This document shows, in pieces, positions 39,951 to 50,569 of a stretch of DNA of 64,000 nt. Both the position numbers and the translations under genes were made by a program. The stretch is taken from positions 22,931,614 to 22,995,613 of the forward strand of contig OX388321.1 of assembly GCA_947579605.1 (NCBI GenBank), given 5' to 3'. Origin of the DNA: Athripsodes cinereus. Its lineage: Eukaryota > Arthropoda > Insecta > Trichoptera > Leptoceridae. Each line of letters starts with the position of its first letter. Position 1 is the stretch's first letter. The notes beneath the pieces were generated by a model that made no database searches, was not told where the DNA came from, and worked only from the letters and a program-made list of their open reading frames with translations.

Positions 39951-40153
39951 GAGGCCTGAGTCAACAACACACTATCGCGTCACGTTCCCGCTCCGCCAGC
40001 GTTCGGGTGCAGACGATGGTGCGCCAAAGTGTTAATTTTCGTAACTATTGTGTATCTTAGCAACGAAATTGACACTTGCTTGCAACATCGTCTGCACCCG
40101 AAAGCTAACGGAGCGGGAACGTGAGACGAAAGTGTGTTGTTGACTCAGGCCTC
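39951..40153. mobile_element. Palindromic MITE, 203 bp
   Basis: Same family and exact length as 19292-19494, but in inverse orientation judged by the central spacer (AAAGTGTTAATTTTCGTAAC). Termini GAGGCCTGAGTCAACAACAC. A related half-terminus TCAAAACACATTTTAACG follows at 40163. Confidence 0.85.
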
Positions 40154-40569
40154 AGAGCTCGAAATCAAAACACATTTTAACGTTAAAACCGCCGTCGTGG
40201 AAATCTACTTCTATCTTCAATGCCCTGTGTATAATATGTATATATGTGTAGTACATATTTGAAACATATTAGAATACTTTTCGATAGGTTGAATAAATCC
40301 ACTGATCCTTAGCGTGCATCGTTCTTTTCATCACCCACTGTATCGACGTTATGTTATTATTGTATCAACTAAAATATATTAAAAGAAGAAAAAAATATCT
40401 TATTGCTTTCAAAGATGGTGATCGGTAAAACCGTTATCCGCACTTATAAATATTTAAGTTTGCTTCGCCTCAATCAAAATCTTACTTTTAAGTGAGCTCA
40501 AATTACTATCCATGCGGACTCTTGGAAATAGTATTATATGTATGTATTTCTTAATGAAATAACAGCTAT

Positions 40570-40830
40570 TCTCCATTCTTCCCTAGCCATCTCTCCTCTA
40601 CTGGAAGCAGATCTCTTCCATGGTCATCCATTTTTCTCATTTTTGGGATATTGTTGTCCACTTCCTTCCTGCGACAGGGATGATGTCATCGACCCACCTC
40701 TTTTGAGTTCTACATATTTCTCTATTTTGATCCAATTGTTTTCATTTTAGGATTCTAGATGACCATCTAACCTGCCCATTGCCACATTGAATTTGTGATA
40801 CGGATCAACATATCGACAATCTTTGTTCGG
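40570..40830 (-). pseudogene. Decayed RTE C-terminal relic
   Basis: The minus strand reads MWQWAG near 40790, then a string of stops and E-E-R-W-L-G-K-N near the end. This loosely follows the K-W-x-W-A-G...W...E-E-A-F pattern of RTE tails. Low certainty. Confidence 0.4.
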
Positions 40831-40839
40831 CATCTTATT

Positions 40840-41750
40840 ACCTACTACATTTTGTATTTAATTACAAGAACTATAATGAAATATTTAAGCACATTTTGCA
40901 GAATCGGTTGAATATTTTTGAAATCATTTTATTAATATATTCTTTTGTTCGAGTTGAATTACAACATCACAATGTAGAAAAGGGATAGATAGATAAAAGT
41001 ACAAACAGTATAATAATAATAATACTTGGTGATCTTTTACGTTTTCATTCATCAATTCGTCTCTTTTGTTCTCGTTCTTTTTCCCTTTAGCTTCATCTCA
41101 TTCTTTTGCCACATTTCTCAATTTGTCGAGAAAGAAGAATGCTCTCGGTAATATCACAACGAATATCAAACTGTTTGATTGCATTTTCCGATAGTTCATT
41201 TCAATGAATTTAAGATAAACATTAACTTAAATAATCATAAAAAGACGATAAAAATCTCAATATTAATTCAGAGATGGCAAAATACAAAATTGAAGAAAAA
41301 AATTCCTCCAATGAATATTCTAAATGAAAACCATGTGGCATTGTTGCAAAATTGATTAACCAAGCATTAGAATTTATTGAAGTTCTAAGAAACAAAAGAA
41401 CTGATCTGATGATACTATCATCATTTAAATGCCCCCTTACACTCTCCCATCACCCACCTTTACACGAATGAATCTTTACCTGCTTCTAATAACCAAACAG
41501 ATTACCAAACCTACCAACATAGATCCTTGATACTTGCTTCCCTCTTGATATAGTCATTGCCATAAAATATTTGGTATGCATTTGTTATTGCACGCCTTAC
41601 TAAACCAGATTGCTTTTCCTGCTTCCTTCAAGAGAGAATTCGCACAATCTGTGGGTTTTTCAGATGAGGTGTCTTTAGAATAATAATCTCGCGCCACAGT
41701 TTAGCAATGTCATAATATTATAACAAGAATGGTTAGTATTGTAACTATCA
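40840..41750. other. Unassigned AT-rich sequence
   Basis: No supported gene or clear repeat. Confidence 0.4.
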
Positions 41751-42000
41751 GCATAGAGCATTATACACAGTAGAGGGCGCTTGTTCTTTTTGTTCACTTT
41801 TATTGGCCTTTGAATGATGCATTTTTATCATAGCAGAAAGAACAACCCCAACCGTCGCGCGTCGTTTCTACTTGTCGTCTGACGTCGTCGTCGTTTATAT
41901 AAATGTATGCAGGAGCGTCGCGGCGGCGCTTGATTATCAAAATGTAAAATATTCTTTGTGTATTATAATACACTATACAACATACCTACCTTTGTAAGTA
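41750..42000 (+). promoter_or_regulatory. Candidate TATA promoter and non-coding first exon
   Basis: A CpG-containing island (CCGTCGCGCGTCGTTTCTAC, CGTCTGACGTCGTCGTCG) precedes TTTATATAAATG (about 41894-41905). About 30 bp further lies GAGCGTCGCGGCGGCGCTTG. A strong 5' splice site TTTGTAAGTA follows at about 41992. The layout fits a promoter with a short 5' UTR exon of a plus-strand gene whose coding exons are not seen. It is inferred from composition and signals only. Confidence 0.3.
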
Positions 42001-42319
42001 AAAAGTGTTCTCATTTTATCTTGATACAATCTGTAGTACCAATATTTAATCATTTGTTAAGGTATTTATCGTTAAAATTTTAAATAACGTTTTGCTTGGT
42101 TTCGTTTTAGCGATGTTTCGAATTGCGTTTCTATTAACGTATTTATTCACTAGTTGTTACTTCGAATATAAATGAAATTATCATTCATGAAATAAACTTT
42201 GTTTGTTACAACTAATTATAATTTTATCACTCAAAATGTAACGTCACTGTTCTCGTCCCTTTCCTACCATTTCTTTCCCTTTGTAACTCCTCTCTTTCTT
42301 ACCCAAAATTTTAAATGAA

Positions 42320-42400
42320 ATAAGGAAGGAAATTGCTAGGATTGATGAAGGAAATCGCACCTCAGCGATAAAGTAGCTCTCTGATGTATTTTGATATTTA
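42320..42400 (+). repeat. Non-LTR 3' hairpin fragment
   Basis: GATGAAGGAAATCGCACCTC then AGCGATAAAGTAGCTC: stem-loop ATCGCACCTCAGCGAT at 42354-42369, a diverged relative of 11875-12052. Confidence 0.5.
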
Positions 42401-42427
42401 ATATTATTGCTAATTCTGTTATACCTA

Positions 42428-42560
42428 CTATCACGGCATATCCCACAAGTGAAGTAGCTGCATTTAGTAATCATCAAAGCTGTTGTTTCACGCCATCAAA
42501 AAAAATCAAAGTGTTCAGGATGGGTGGCAAATCTCCTTGCCAAATTAAATATGAACCTAA
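42428..42560 (-). repeat. SINE-like copy, minus strand
   Basis: CTATCACGGCATATCCCACA, AGTGAAGTAGC, CAGGATGGGTGGCAAATCTC: the 3' half reversed. Confidence 0.6.
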
Positions 42561-42639
42561 AATTACTTTATTTTTTCGAATTCTTTGTCTTTAACAGAAC
42601 CCTAGAAAACTTAATACTGAGTTATAAATTATTCTTGTT

Positions 42640-42800
42640 CAGGTGCTACACGGAGAAGCAATATTTGGCTAATACGTAATCCATTGCATACATACACACA
42701 TACCATCACGCCGCTTCCCTCGAGGGGTATGCAGAAAGGATCGAGCGCCACTTCCTTCTCTCGTAATCTATTGACAACCCATATAATGCTAATGACGACT
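42640..42800 (-). repeat. RTE 3'-end fragment, minus strand
   Basis: The minus strand encodes KWRSILSAYPSREAA and stop, the RTE terminal block; a GATGGTATGTGTG tail follows. Confidence 0.55.
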
Positions 42801-42901
42801 GTTATGTAGTCTGGGGTAATAGTTTGTTTATGTTCGATAACAAATAAAATTCTATTAATTGTGTCGGTGCACACGTAGTAGAATTCCATAATTATGTAAT
42901 T

Positions 42902-43117
42902 TGAAACAAGTGTTTCTTTATACTATAGATTATTGATTCCGAGAGAGACGTCTTTCGACTTATCAGGTCATTATCAATCTGAATTGTTTACAACTATTCA
43001 TCTGCTTATATAGCAGGTATTTACTACAAAAGAAATTCATTATAAAGTCATGATAAGTCGAAAGACGTCTCTCTCGGAATCAATAATCTATAGTAGAAAG
43101 AAACACTTGTTTCAAAT
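42902..43117. repeat. Inverted repeat with ~66-bp arms, PLE-like
   Basis: TTGAAACAAGTGTTTCTTTA ... AGAGAGACGTCTTTCGACTT ATCA on the left, complement on the right, with an ~80-bp AT-rich centre. GATAAGTCGAAAGACGTC resembles PLE ends; compare 35740-35880. Confidence 0.7.
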
Positions 43118-43560
43118 AAAATTCTGTTGAAATACATAATTTGTTAATCTGTGTTGGATTGTGAGTCGAAAGATACGTTGTAACGTAATAGATGCAGCAT
43201 AACACAGAATCATATAATATTTATACTAGATGCGGCGGTATCGGACTGAAAATGGTTGCAGTGGATGATAGTATTTCGTTTCCTTTTCATTTTTGAAAAT
43301 AGAATTCAAACAGATCTTAGATGCAAACCACATTGTTATTATTATTTTTATTTCTTACTTACATTTTTTAAATAGTTTGATATTATCATCGATTTTATTT
43401 CCTTTCTTCTCCTGTTCTATCTTTTACATTATTATTCGTTGAATAAATTGAGAATTCTTTTCTATTCATTGCAAATTTTAGTTATTTTCTGTTTTTGTAT
43501 AATTTAAAGGATTGATCAACATTTTTAATTTTTTAATTTAATAATAATAAGACAACTTTT
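43118..43560. other. Unassigned AT-rich sequence
   Basis: Nothing recognised. Confidence 0.4.
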
Positions 43561-43564
43561 TTTA

Positions 43565-43690
43565 AATGCGCCATTTTGTGGAAAAACCACCGCAAGGGAT
43601 CAATCAAGAATCATAATACCTCCTGAAGAATAGGGTTTTAAACTTGCTATGAACACCTCCACACTGTTTAGAGGCAATGTTCAGTGTTTA
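43565..43690 (-). repeat. CR1-like 3' end, minus strand
   Basis: The reverse complement has the C-terminal scrap, then GGTGGTTTTTCCACAAAATG and a T/A tail. Confidence 0.6.
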
Positions 43691-43699
43691 CACTGTAAA

Positions 43700-44585
43700 A
43701 GAACGTATTAATTTTTTTTAAATATAAAAATGACCCTTATCCATTTCACAAAAGTGTATACAACGTATACTTCAAACACGCCCTATAACGTAAATATTGT
43801 AAATAAAGTAATAAATCATTATAAATCACCTCTTCTCACAATGTTTACAATGCCTAATCCTTAACAGGTGCAGCTATTGTTTTCAATTATTTTGTTTTTG
43901 TAGATGTTTTAACAAAAATATTAGTCAGTATTATCTCGCTCGTCAATGGTAAAGGTTTACCGAAATCGATCGCGATTTTAAAAAATCAAGTAACGGATGT
44001 GCATTGTAGAATATTTAAAAAACATTCAAAACGCCCTATAACTTTTAGTTTTATACTCACTGATAATGTCAATTCGTTTTTGAAAGCGCTAGGCGTGTTT
44101 GTGGTATACGTCATAAACATATACACGTTTGTTAAACAAAAAACAGTATTAATTTTATATATATTTTTTTTAATTTTGTCCATCAAACATACATAACAAG
44201 TGTGATGTTTTACAAATATTTATCTTTAACAGGGTGCTTTAAAAATATTATTCTGACTTTTTATTTTAATATTTATTTATCTATTTATAATTTTAATATT
44301 GATTTCAATGACTATTTTTATATGCTATTACTTTAATTTAAAACACGCCATCGCAATTTCGGTGTACCAACACTATGGACGAGCTGTTTAATACTAAGAT
44401 TCACAAAAATCGCGAAAATGCCTATAAACTTTAACGTAAAAATAAATTTAAAAAAAATCAAATAAGTAAACAGTACCTACTCTATATAAAATCCACTCAT
44501 TTGGTGAAACAGTATTTGTAAACCTCTGAATTTCGAAGTAATGAATCTTTAAGCTTTTCGACAAATATATTTTTTGAAAAAACGT
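43700..44585. other. Unassigned AT-rich sequence
   Basis: No supported gene; the short overlapping frames at 43986-44196 lack motifs. Confidence 0.4.
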
Positions 44586-44589
44586 CCTC

Positions 44590-44690
44590 CTTCATTTTGC
44601 CCTGGTCGGAAATCGAACATGAGACCTTATAACTGCAAACAAAGAGTATTACAACCGTGCTACACTTACCGCCAGAATTATTTTTGGCAG
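44590..44690 (-). repeat. tRNA-like SINE head, minus strand
   Basis: The minus strand reads GGCGGTAAGTGTAGCACGGT, then TTGTAATACTC, and about 30 bases later CATGTTCGATTTCCGACCAG. The spacing suits A and B boxes of a tRNA-derived sequence, but the cloverleaf is too degenerate for a functional tRNA. Confidence 0.5.
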
Positions 44691-45005
44691 TGGATTGTTC
44701 TTCAATTTATTTGACAGGAAAATGTAAGCTGTCTTTAGCAATTATTCAGATTTCAGTTTTTTTAACCCATATTTATAATAAAAAGGTTTCAGTTGTAATT
44801 ATTATAATGGTAACAAAACAATGAACGAATAAAATTAATTAATATAACAAGCGACAACAAGTAAAGGAAAACAAATAAATTGAAATTAGATTCATTATAG
44901 TCAGTTTGAAGATCTGCAAATTTCGTTTCAAGTTAATAAAATAACAAATGTATTGTCTTTAAATTGGTGAATAAGTATTTAACAAATTCTTTTGGAATTA
45001 ATTAG
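44691..45005. other. Unassigned AT-rich sequence
   Basis: Nothing recognised. Confidence 0.4.
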
Positions 45006-45009
45006 TCAT

Positions 45010-45275
45010 TAAATCCCAAGAAGAAAGGGCGACCAAACGTATTCTGCAGGGTATACCTGAGGGCAGAAGAGTGTTAGGCAGACCATGACAAAGATTGTTA
45101 GATAATATCAACCGAGATCTAAAGGAGCTCAATGCTAAAGAAGACTGGTAATCCATTGCTCAAGATTCTCTTAAGGCTTGGTGATCCATTGCTCACGATT
45201 CTCTTAAGGCTTGGTGATCTATTGTTTTGGAGGCAAATACCCTACAAGGGCTTTTCGGCTATCGGAAGTAAGTTT
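45010..45275 (+). pseudogene. RTE C-terminal relic with internal duplication
   Basis: The frame shows ERATKRILQGIPEGRRVLGR, LLDNINRDLKELNAKEDW, then SIAQDSLKAW repeated, ending SIVLEANTLQGLFGYRK. A 33-bp segment (GATTCTCTTAAGGCTTGGTG core) is duplicated at about 45160-45215. Stops are present. Confidence 0.6.
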
Positions 45276-45334
45276 GGATTTAATTATTTGGCAGATACAC
45301 AAAAGAATTAAGGAATATAATACTGTACTATAAT

Positions 45335-45555
45335 ATACCCTCACGCCGTGTCCCAAGTGGGGTAGGCAGAGATAACGTAACGCCAAACAGATCTATCCTT
45401 ACACACTTCCTTCGCTTCCTCCACATTCATACTGTTTCTCTTACTCGCACGTTGGTTCCTCTTACTCAACACGCGCCCGTCCTTGAGAATTTGATCCACG
45501 TGATCAAGCCACGTAGTTCTCAGACGCACGCTTTCCTCACACCCTTTCTTTCAGA
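45335..45555 (-). pseudogene. RTE C-terminal fragment
   Basis: The minus frame reads RTTWLDHVDQILKDGRVLSK, NVEEAKEVCKDRSVWRYVIS, AYPTWDTA stop: the same C-terminus as 4676-5106. The endonuclease part is absent. Confidence 0.7.
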
Positions 45556-45559
45556 CAAG

Positions 45560-46115
45560 TAGATATATCTTCTTTGTCATTCTTATCTATAATTTATATA
45601 AATATACAAAAAAAATAGACTTATAAAAACAAGAATTTAGCAAGCAGTGTCACAATGGAATGAAAATATAAAATAGAGTTTAAAAGTTTTTTTTATTTTT
45701 AAACTCTATTTTTTTTTGTTCTAGATATTAAATAAATATCAAGATATTATAGTATAGTATTTTTTTATCATAGTATAGTTTGGTACTTACCCATTATGGA
45801 AAACTTTAGATACGCCACTGATCTATCTTAACTGATGTCTATCATTGCGAGGCAACTTGTCTAGAGTATTGTTATCAGTGACGAATAGCTGTGAAGAGTA
45901 ATTATGTAATTATGACAAGCAAAATTATGAACAAACTCTTTAAGATGTATATTAAGTTTAGTGCCAGCATCAGCAAGAAGAATGAAGGTTGGTACATTAT
46001 AACTAAAAGTGATTTTCTGTTACTTTATTTTTCCCTTTTTAGCATTTAAAAACACCAACATATTATATTTAAAATAATATACTGATAGGTCCTACTATCT
46101 TGTAAATAGAATTAT
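45560..46115. other. Unassigned AT-rich sequence
   Basis: Nothing recognised except a short hairpin of AAACTCTATTT/AAATAGAGTTT type near 45670-45715. Confidence 0.4.
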
Positions 46116-46119
46116 TAGC

Positions 46120-46200
46120 TTTTGCACAATGTTATTGTGTAAACATGGTTCTCCAATCGAGATGTCTTAATGGTTATGTCATCTGCACGTTGTGCCTAAA
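46120..46200. mobile_element. ACCAATCAGA MITE, right end only
   Basis: ACAATGTTATTGTGTAAACA, TGGTTCTCCAATCGAGATGT, TGGTTATGTCATCTGCAC: a right arm matching 37470-37535. Confidence 0.65.
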
Positions 46201-46644
46201 TCCCGCTAAACAATAATCAATAGGTAAGTAAATATTTTAAATGTTACTTGATTGTGTTTTCAAATAAAAAAAAATCCATTATGACAATAAAATGGAGATG
46301 TATATTTGATAGTTTTTTAATTTAATCATACACACACAAACAGTTAAATTAGACGGACGTAGTTTTTGTGCTCTTGTTAAATTTATCAATTAAAACGTTT
46401 ATATCCAACTCAAAGTGACAGAAATTACACAGTTGCAAATTAAAACATTGCGCAGTTTATACATCATATCAATTCAAGCATATTACACACACAAGGTACG
46501 CTAATCACACATTATATATTCGATATTGAGTGAAGGAACATAACTACATCTACATACATCAATAATATTTTTGAATTCCATCTGGTGGGTAGCTGCTCAG
46601 TTTTATTACTACGCTACTGAAACTCTAATACTACTACTGTCCCG

Positions 46645-46745
46645 CCTACGTCATCGGCGACCATAGCTGAACTGTCTGAGCCGCGGTACTTACATACCTA
46701 CTGAACTGAGTTGGTTGGCGCGAGTTCGAATCCCACTGTTGGAAC
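46645..46745 (+). promoter_or_regulatory. tRNA-Leu-like sequence in the retrotransposon 5' UTR
   Basis: ATAGCTGAACTGTCTGAGC resembles the D-arm/A box of a class II tRNA. Some 50 bases later GCGCGAGTTCGAATCCCACT resembles the T-arm/B box (one mismatch to GGTTCGANTCC). T-stem pairing is degraded. It may act as an internal promoter, or may just be a captured tRNA-derived sequence. Confidence 0.4.
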
Positions 46746-46817
46746 ATCATTTTGCTTGTTCTTTTTTTTTCTTTATTTATCGTTGATAATTTAAAATAAA
46801 TAAAGATATTAATTAAA

Positions 46818-47744
46818 ATGGACTCTGATAGACCAATAATGCGAAGAACTAGGAAAAACAATACTGATAAAAATATTCCGACGACATCTGGTGTAAAATC
46901 GAGTAAGCGCGATTCGCCCAAAGGAACTTCTAAGGGCACCTACCTACAGAGAACGTCACTACCATTAAATGATGGGAGTACTGGGCGTAGTAATGACAAA
47001 ACAAATAAATTGGATGACGTCATCGCTATTGACGACTCGTTGAGAGAGTGCTTAACTAGCCTACATGATGACGTTAACGATGTTAAAAGTCATATGGAAG
47101 CACAAAATAGGAGTTTATTAACAAAAATGAACGAAATTGCGTCCAAATTACACCTGATTGATGAGCTAATTGTCGAAAACAAATTACTAAAACAAAGAAT
47201 AAACATTCTTGAAAATAAAGTTCAAAACTTGGAAAACAATAGATTGAATCACAACGTCGCCCAAACGGATTCCATTGCAGCAGAAATTGAGGAGAGAAGC
47301 AAAAGAAAAAACAACATCATTATATGTAATATAGAAGAAAGCTCACAACCTAAGCGTGAAGAGAGCTTAAAGGATGACAAGTTAAAGGTTTATAACATCT
47401 TAAAGGAAGTTGATCAGTCCATATCTTGTGGTGAAATGAAATGTTTTAGGTTAGGTAAAAGCTTCAATAATAAACCACGACCTATTAAAGTCATATTAAA
47501 AAATCAGAATCAGGTGGGTGAGGTTTTAAAAAACAAAACTAAATTGCATAAAAACATAAAAATATACAGAGATCAGACTGTAGTTCAAAGAAATCAATAT
47601 ATAAAGCTCAAGGAAGAGCTCGATGCAAGGACTCAAAATGGCGAAAATAATTTAATAATAAAATATATTAGGGGTTATCCGAGGGTTATTAAAGTTAATA
47701 ACTCAAAAAACTACAATGTTACCTACAGAACGTCAGAGGAATGA
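46818..47744 (+). CDS. Retrotransposon ORF1 protein (RNA-binding/chaperone)
   Basis: 308 residues. The first ~70 are basic and disordered (RRTRKNNTDKN, SSKRDSPKGTSKG). A coiled coil spans about 90-150 (LIVENKLLKQRINILENKVQ followed by N-L-E-N-N). After it come ERSKRKNNIIICNIEE and CFRLGKSFNNKPRPIKVILK, the RRM-like and C-terminal arrangement of ORF1 proteins that bind retrotransposon RNA. No CCHC zinc knuckles are present. The start ATG at 46818 follows AATTAAA. The TGA stop (47742-47744) overlaps the ORF2 ATG. The codon pair AAA AAC at 47706-47711, preceded by A, gives an A AAA AAC slippery heptamer in frame. Slippage there would join ORF1 to ORF2. The protein likely acts as a trimeric RNA-binding chaperone; this is inferred from the family. 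Confidence 0.8.
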   Translation: MDSDRPIMRRTRKNNTDKNIPTTSGVKSSKRDSPKGTSKGTYLQRTSLPLNDGSTGRSNDKTNKLDDVIAIDDSLRECLTSLHDDVNDVKSHMEAQNRSLLTKMNEIASKLHLIDELIVENKLLKQRINILENKVQNLENNRLNHNVAQTDSIAAEIEERSKRKNNIIICNIEESSQPKREESLKDDKLKVYNILKEVDQSISCGEMKCFRLGKSFNNKPRPIKVILKNQNQVGEVLKNKTKLHKNIKIYRDQTVVQRNQYIKLKEELDARTQNGENNLIIKYIRGYPRVIKVNNSKNYNVTYRTSEE

Positions 47745-50569
47745 ACACTAAACTCCATGACCTTCGCCAATCTCTATCATGTTTTACACATGATGTGATT
47801 CTACTTACAGAGACTTGGTTGAGTCCTAGCATCGGTGACTCGGAATTGGGTTTTTCACATTATTACAATATTTATAGATGTGATAGAAGCTCTAATACTA
47901 GTAGCAAGTCGAGGGGTGGTGGGGTTTTAGTCGCAGTCTCGAAGAAAATTTCCAGCAGAAAATTAGCCACTTTAAATAAAAACATTGAACAATTATTTGT
48001 AATGGTTAAAAGCCCTCATGAATCCGTCATCTTTGGGTGTGTATATTTTCCACCAGGTTCTGACTTAACCCTTTACAAAAATTATCACGAGGAGATTGAG
48101 ATGATAAGATCAAAGCATAAAAAATCAAAACTTATTTTGACTGGAGACTTTAATTTGCCCGATTGTAACTGGAAAACCGTCGATGGGATCAACAGCGACC
48201 TCTTTCCAGCTAATTTACAAATTTCCAACAACATTAACAATGAGAAAGCTGCAGAGATGGTTGACATGGCAAATTATTATGGCCTTCTTCAGGCGAATAA
48301 TATTAAAAATAGCCATGGAAGGATCCTTGATCTGGTTTTCACGTCTGACTCCGGTGTCACTACGGTGAATGAGTCCTCTTCGGTCTTATTGCCGATTGAT
48401 GCTTACCATCCGCCTCTCGACATTGCTATTACATCGCAACCTTTTTGTAAAAACAACAAACCAATTTTCATAAGGAACTTCCACGACGCTGATTATCCTG
48501 GTATTACAAACTTCTTACTAAATACGGATTTCAGTTTTTTGCAAAACGAAACAAATATTAATACTGCTGTCGAACTCTATAACAATAATATTAGAACTTG
48601 TATCGATACCTATGTGCCTGAAAAATTAGTAAAATCTTCATCTTATCCAAAATGGTTTACACCAGAACTTAAGCATCTTACAATAAAAAAGAAAATTGCA
48701 CATAGAAAATACAAGGAAACATCGGACATTGATGATTACAACCACTTTTCTGACTTACGAAGTCAATGTACTATTTTGTCCAAGAAATGTTTTTCTCAAC
48801 ACATGGAGGCTATAGAAAGCAGGTTACCTAGGGATACTCAGGGTCTGTGGAGGTTCGTTAATGATTTGAGAGAGGATCGAGTCGAAATTCCATCAAAAGT
48901 ATTCTATAACAATCAATACTCTGAATGCGCTCAAAGCGCAGCAAATCTGTTTGCTTCTTTTTTTCAGAGCGTTTACGACGTTCCTTCCACTCATACTGAC
49001 TCAGATTTTTTCACTAATAAGATTATCAACTTGCCCAGCATAATAATTACTGTTGACGAGGTCAAATGTGCGATCCTTGACTTGGACACTTCAACAACAG
49101 TAGGTCCAGATGGAATTCCCAACATTCTCTTAAAGAAATGTGTTGATTTATTTGCCACTCATTTACAAATCCTGTTTTCCCTCTCATTAAGAGCAGGTAT
49201 TTTTCCTGACATCTGGAAGCAAGGTTATGTGAAGCCAATTTTCAAAAAAGGTGATAATAGTCAAGTTATTAATTATAGACCTATATGCATATTATCAGCC
49301 ATTCCAAAACTTTTTGAGTCCATAATTATAAAAAAAATCAGACAACCCATCAACAATATTATAACCACTTTACAACACGGATTTATTCCAAAAAAATCTA
49401 CATTAACTAATCTTTTGATTTATGAGAATTTCATCCTTAGTACACTTTCTAAACGAGGACAAGTCGACTCTGTATACACAGACTTCTCCAAAGCATTCGA
49501 CAAGGTGTCTCATGACTTGCTGCTAAATAAACTACGTGGATACGGAGTCGACGGAGTTTTCTTTCATTGGATTGAGAGCTATCTCACAAAAAGAACTCTC
49601 AAAGTAAAGGTAGGCGATTGTGTCTCAGATACAATATATGCATATAGTGGTGTACCGCAGGGATCGCACTTGGGGCCAATTCTATTTAATCTATTTATAA
49701 ACGACATAGTTGAGATCTTCGGAGAAATAGAGGTGTTACTGTTCGCGGATGACCTTAAGTTATATAAATCTATAAAGAGTACTGATGACTGTATAATTTT
49801 GCAAAATAATTTAGATTCTCTGAATGACTGGTGTATACAGAACAAACTTCATCTCAACATAGCTAAATGCCAGGTCATCAGATTTCATAAAACTAAAACT
49901 AAATTTACATACAATTACTCGATAGATAGTGTAACACTTGACTCCGTCGCTAGTTTGAAGGATCTAGGTATTACCTTCTCTGAAGATCTAACTTATAACC
50001 TACATATCGAGGAAATTGTCGGTAGATCAATGAGGACACTTGGCTTTATTTTTAGACTGACAACCGACCTCCAATTTATCCAGTCTTATAGACTGATCTT
50101 TGTTTCACTTGTAAGACCTTTACTGGAATATAACACTACAATATGGTCACCAAATTATGCTATACATATCAAGGCAGTGGAGAGAATACAGAGAAAGTTC
50201 TTGAGGCTTGTGAATTTCAAGTTAGGGATACCTGTCGAAGATATTGACTACCCCGTTCTAATGCATGAGCTAGGTCTCCTCAGTTTGGAGAGTCGAAGAA
50301 TTATGTTTGATCTTTGCTTTCTGCACAAACTTCTGAATGGTGCAATCGACTCTCCAGAACTGATCGAAATGATCCAATTTAATGTTCCGACCAGAAGTAC
50401 CAGACAATCTGTGTTATTTCGAGAGTTTAACACTAAAAATAATTACACCTTCCACTCTCCTATGAATAGACTTCATAGACTGGGAAATCTGGTCGGGGAT
50501 AACACGGATATTTTTATTGACAATTTCCTCAAATTCAAACGTGAAGTTATAACATACTTAAGTGTATAA
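47741..50569 (+). CDS. Retrotransposon ORF2: endonuclease and reverse transcriptase
   Basis: 942 residues from the ATG. Endonuclease: ETWL (E24), GDFNLPDCNW (D136, N138), and AYHPPLD (H223) in place of the common SDH. Reverse transcriptase: VGPDGIPNILLK (454-465), GYVKPIFKKG and NYRP, QHGFIPKKST, motif A YTDFSKAFDKVSHD (D581), motif B SGVPQGSHLGPILF, motif C FADD (668-671). It ends near a C-terminal H-K-L-L-N-G...R-S-T-R-Q-S region; no RNase H. The conserved endonuclease opening L-Q-N-V-R-G is encoded just upstream of the ATG (47720-47740) in this same frame, which is open only from 47702. So either ORF2 starts without its catalytic Asn by reinitiation at ATGA, or a -1 frameshift supplies it. 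Nick-primed reverse transcription at the target DNA is the expected role. Confidence 0.9.
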   Translation: MNTKLHDLRQSLSCFTHDVILLTETWLSPSIGDSELGFSHYYNIYRCDRSSNTSSKSRGGGVLVAVSKKISSRKLATLNKNIEQLFVMVKSPHESVIFGCVYFPPGSDLTLYKNYHEEIEMIRSKHKKSKLILTGDFNLPDCNWKTVDGINSDLFPANLQISNNINNEKAAEMVDMANYYGLLQANNIKNSHGRILDLVFTSDSGVTTVNESSSVLLPIDAYHPPLDIAITSQPFCKNNKPIFIRNFHDADYPGITNFLLNTDFSFLQNETNINTAVELYNNNIRTCIDTYVPEKLVKSSSYPKWFTPELKHLTIKKKIAHRKYKETSDIDDYNHFSDLRSQCTILSKKCFSQHMEAIESRLPRDTQGLWRFVNDLREDRVEIPSKVFYNNQYSECAQSAANLFASFFQSVYDVPSTHTDSDFFTNKIINLPSIIITVDEVKCAILDLDTSTTVGPDGIPNILLKKCVDLFATHLQILFSLSLRAGIFPDIWKQGYVKPIFKKGDNSQVINYRPICILSAIPKLFESIIIKKIRQPINNIITTLQHGFIPKKSTLTNLLIYENFILSTLSKRGQVDSVYTDFSKAFDKVSHDLLLNKLRGYGVDGVFFHWIESYLTKRTLKVKVGDCVSDTIYAYSGVPQGSHLGPILFNLFINDIVEIFGEIEVLLFADDLKLYKSIKSTDDCIILQNNLDSLNDWCIQNKLHLNIAKCQVIRFHKTKTKFTYNYSIDSVTLDSVASLKDLGITFSEDLTYNLHIEEIVGRSMRTLGFIFRLTTDLQFIQSYRLIFVSLVRPLLEYNTTIWSPNYAIHIKAVERIQRKFLRLVNFKLGIPVEDIDYPVLMHELGLLSLESRRIMFDLCFLHKLLNGAIDSPELIEMIQFNVPTRSTRQSVLFREFNTKNNYTFHSPMNRLHRLGNLVGDNTDIFIDNFLKFKREVITYLSV

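Noticed and set aside
44590..44690. Possible tRNA gene on the minus strand
   Set aside because: The A- and B-box-like motifs are present but stems do not pair well, so a SINE-type remnant is more likely.
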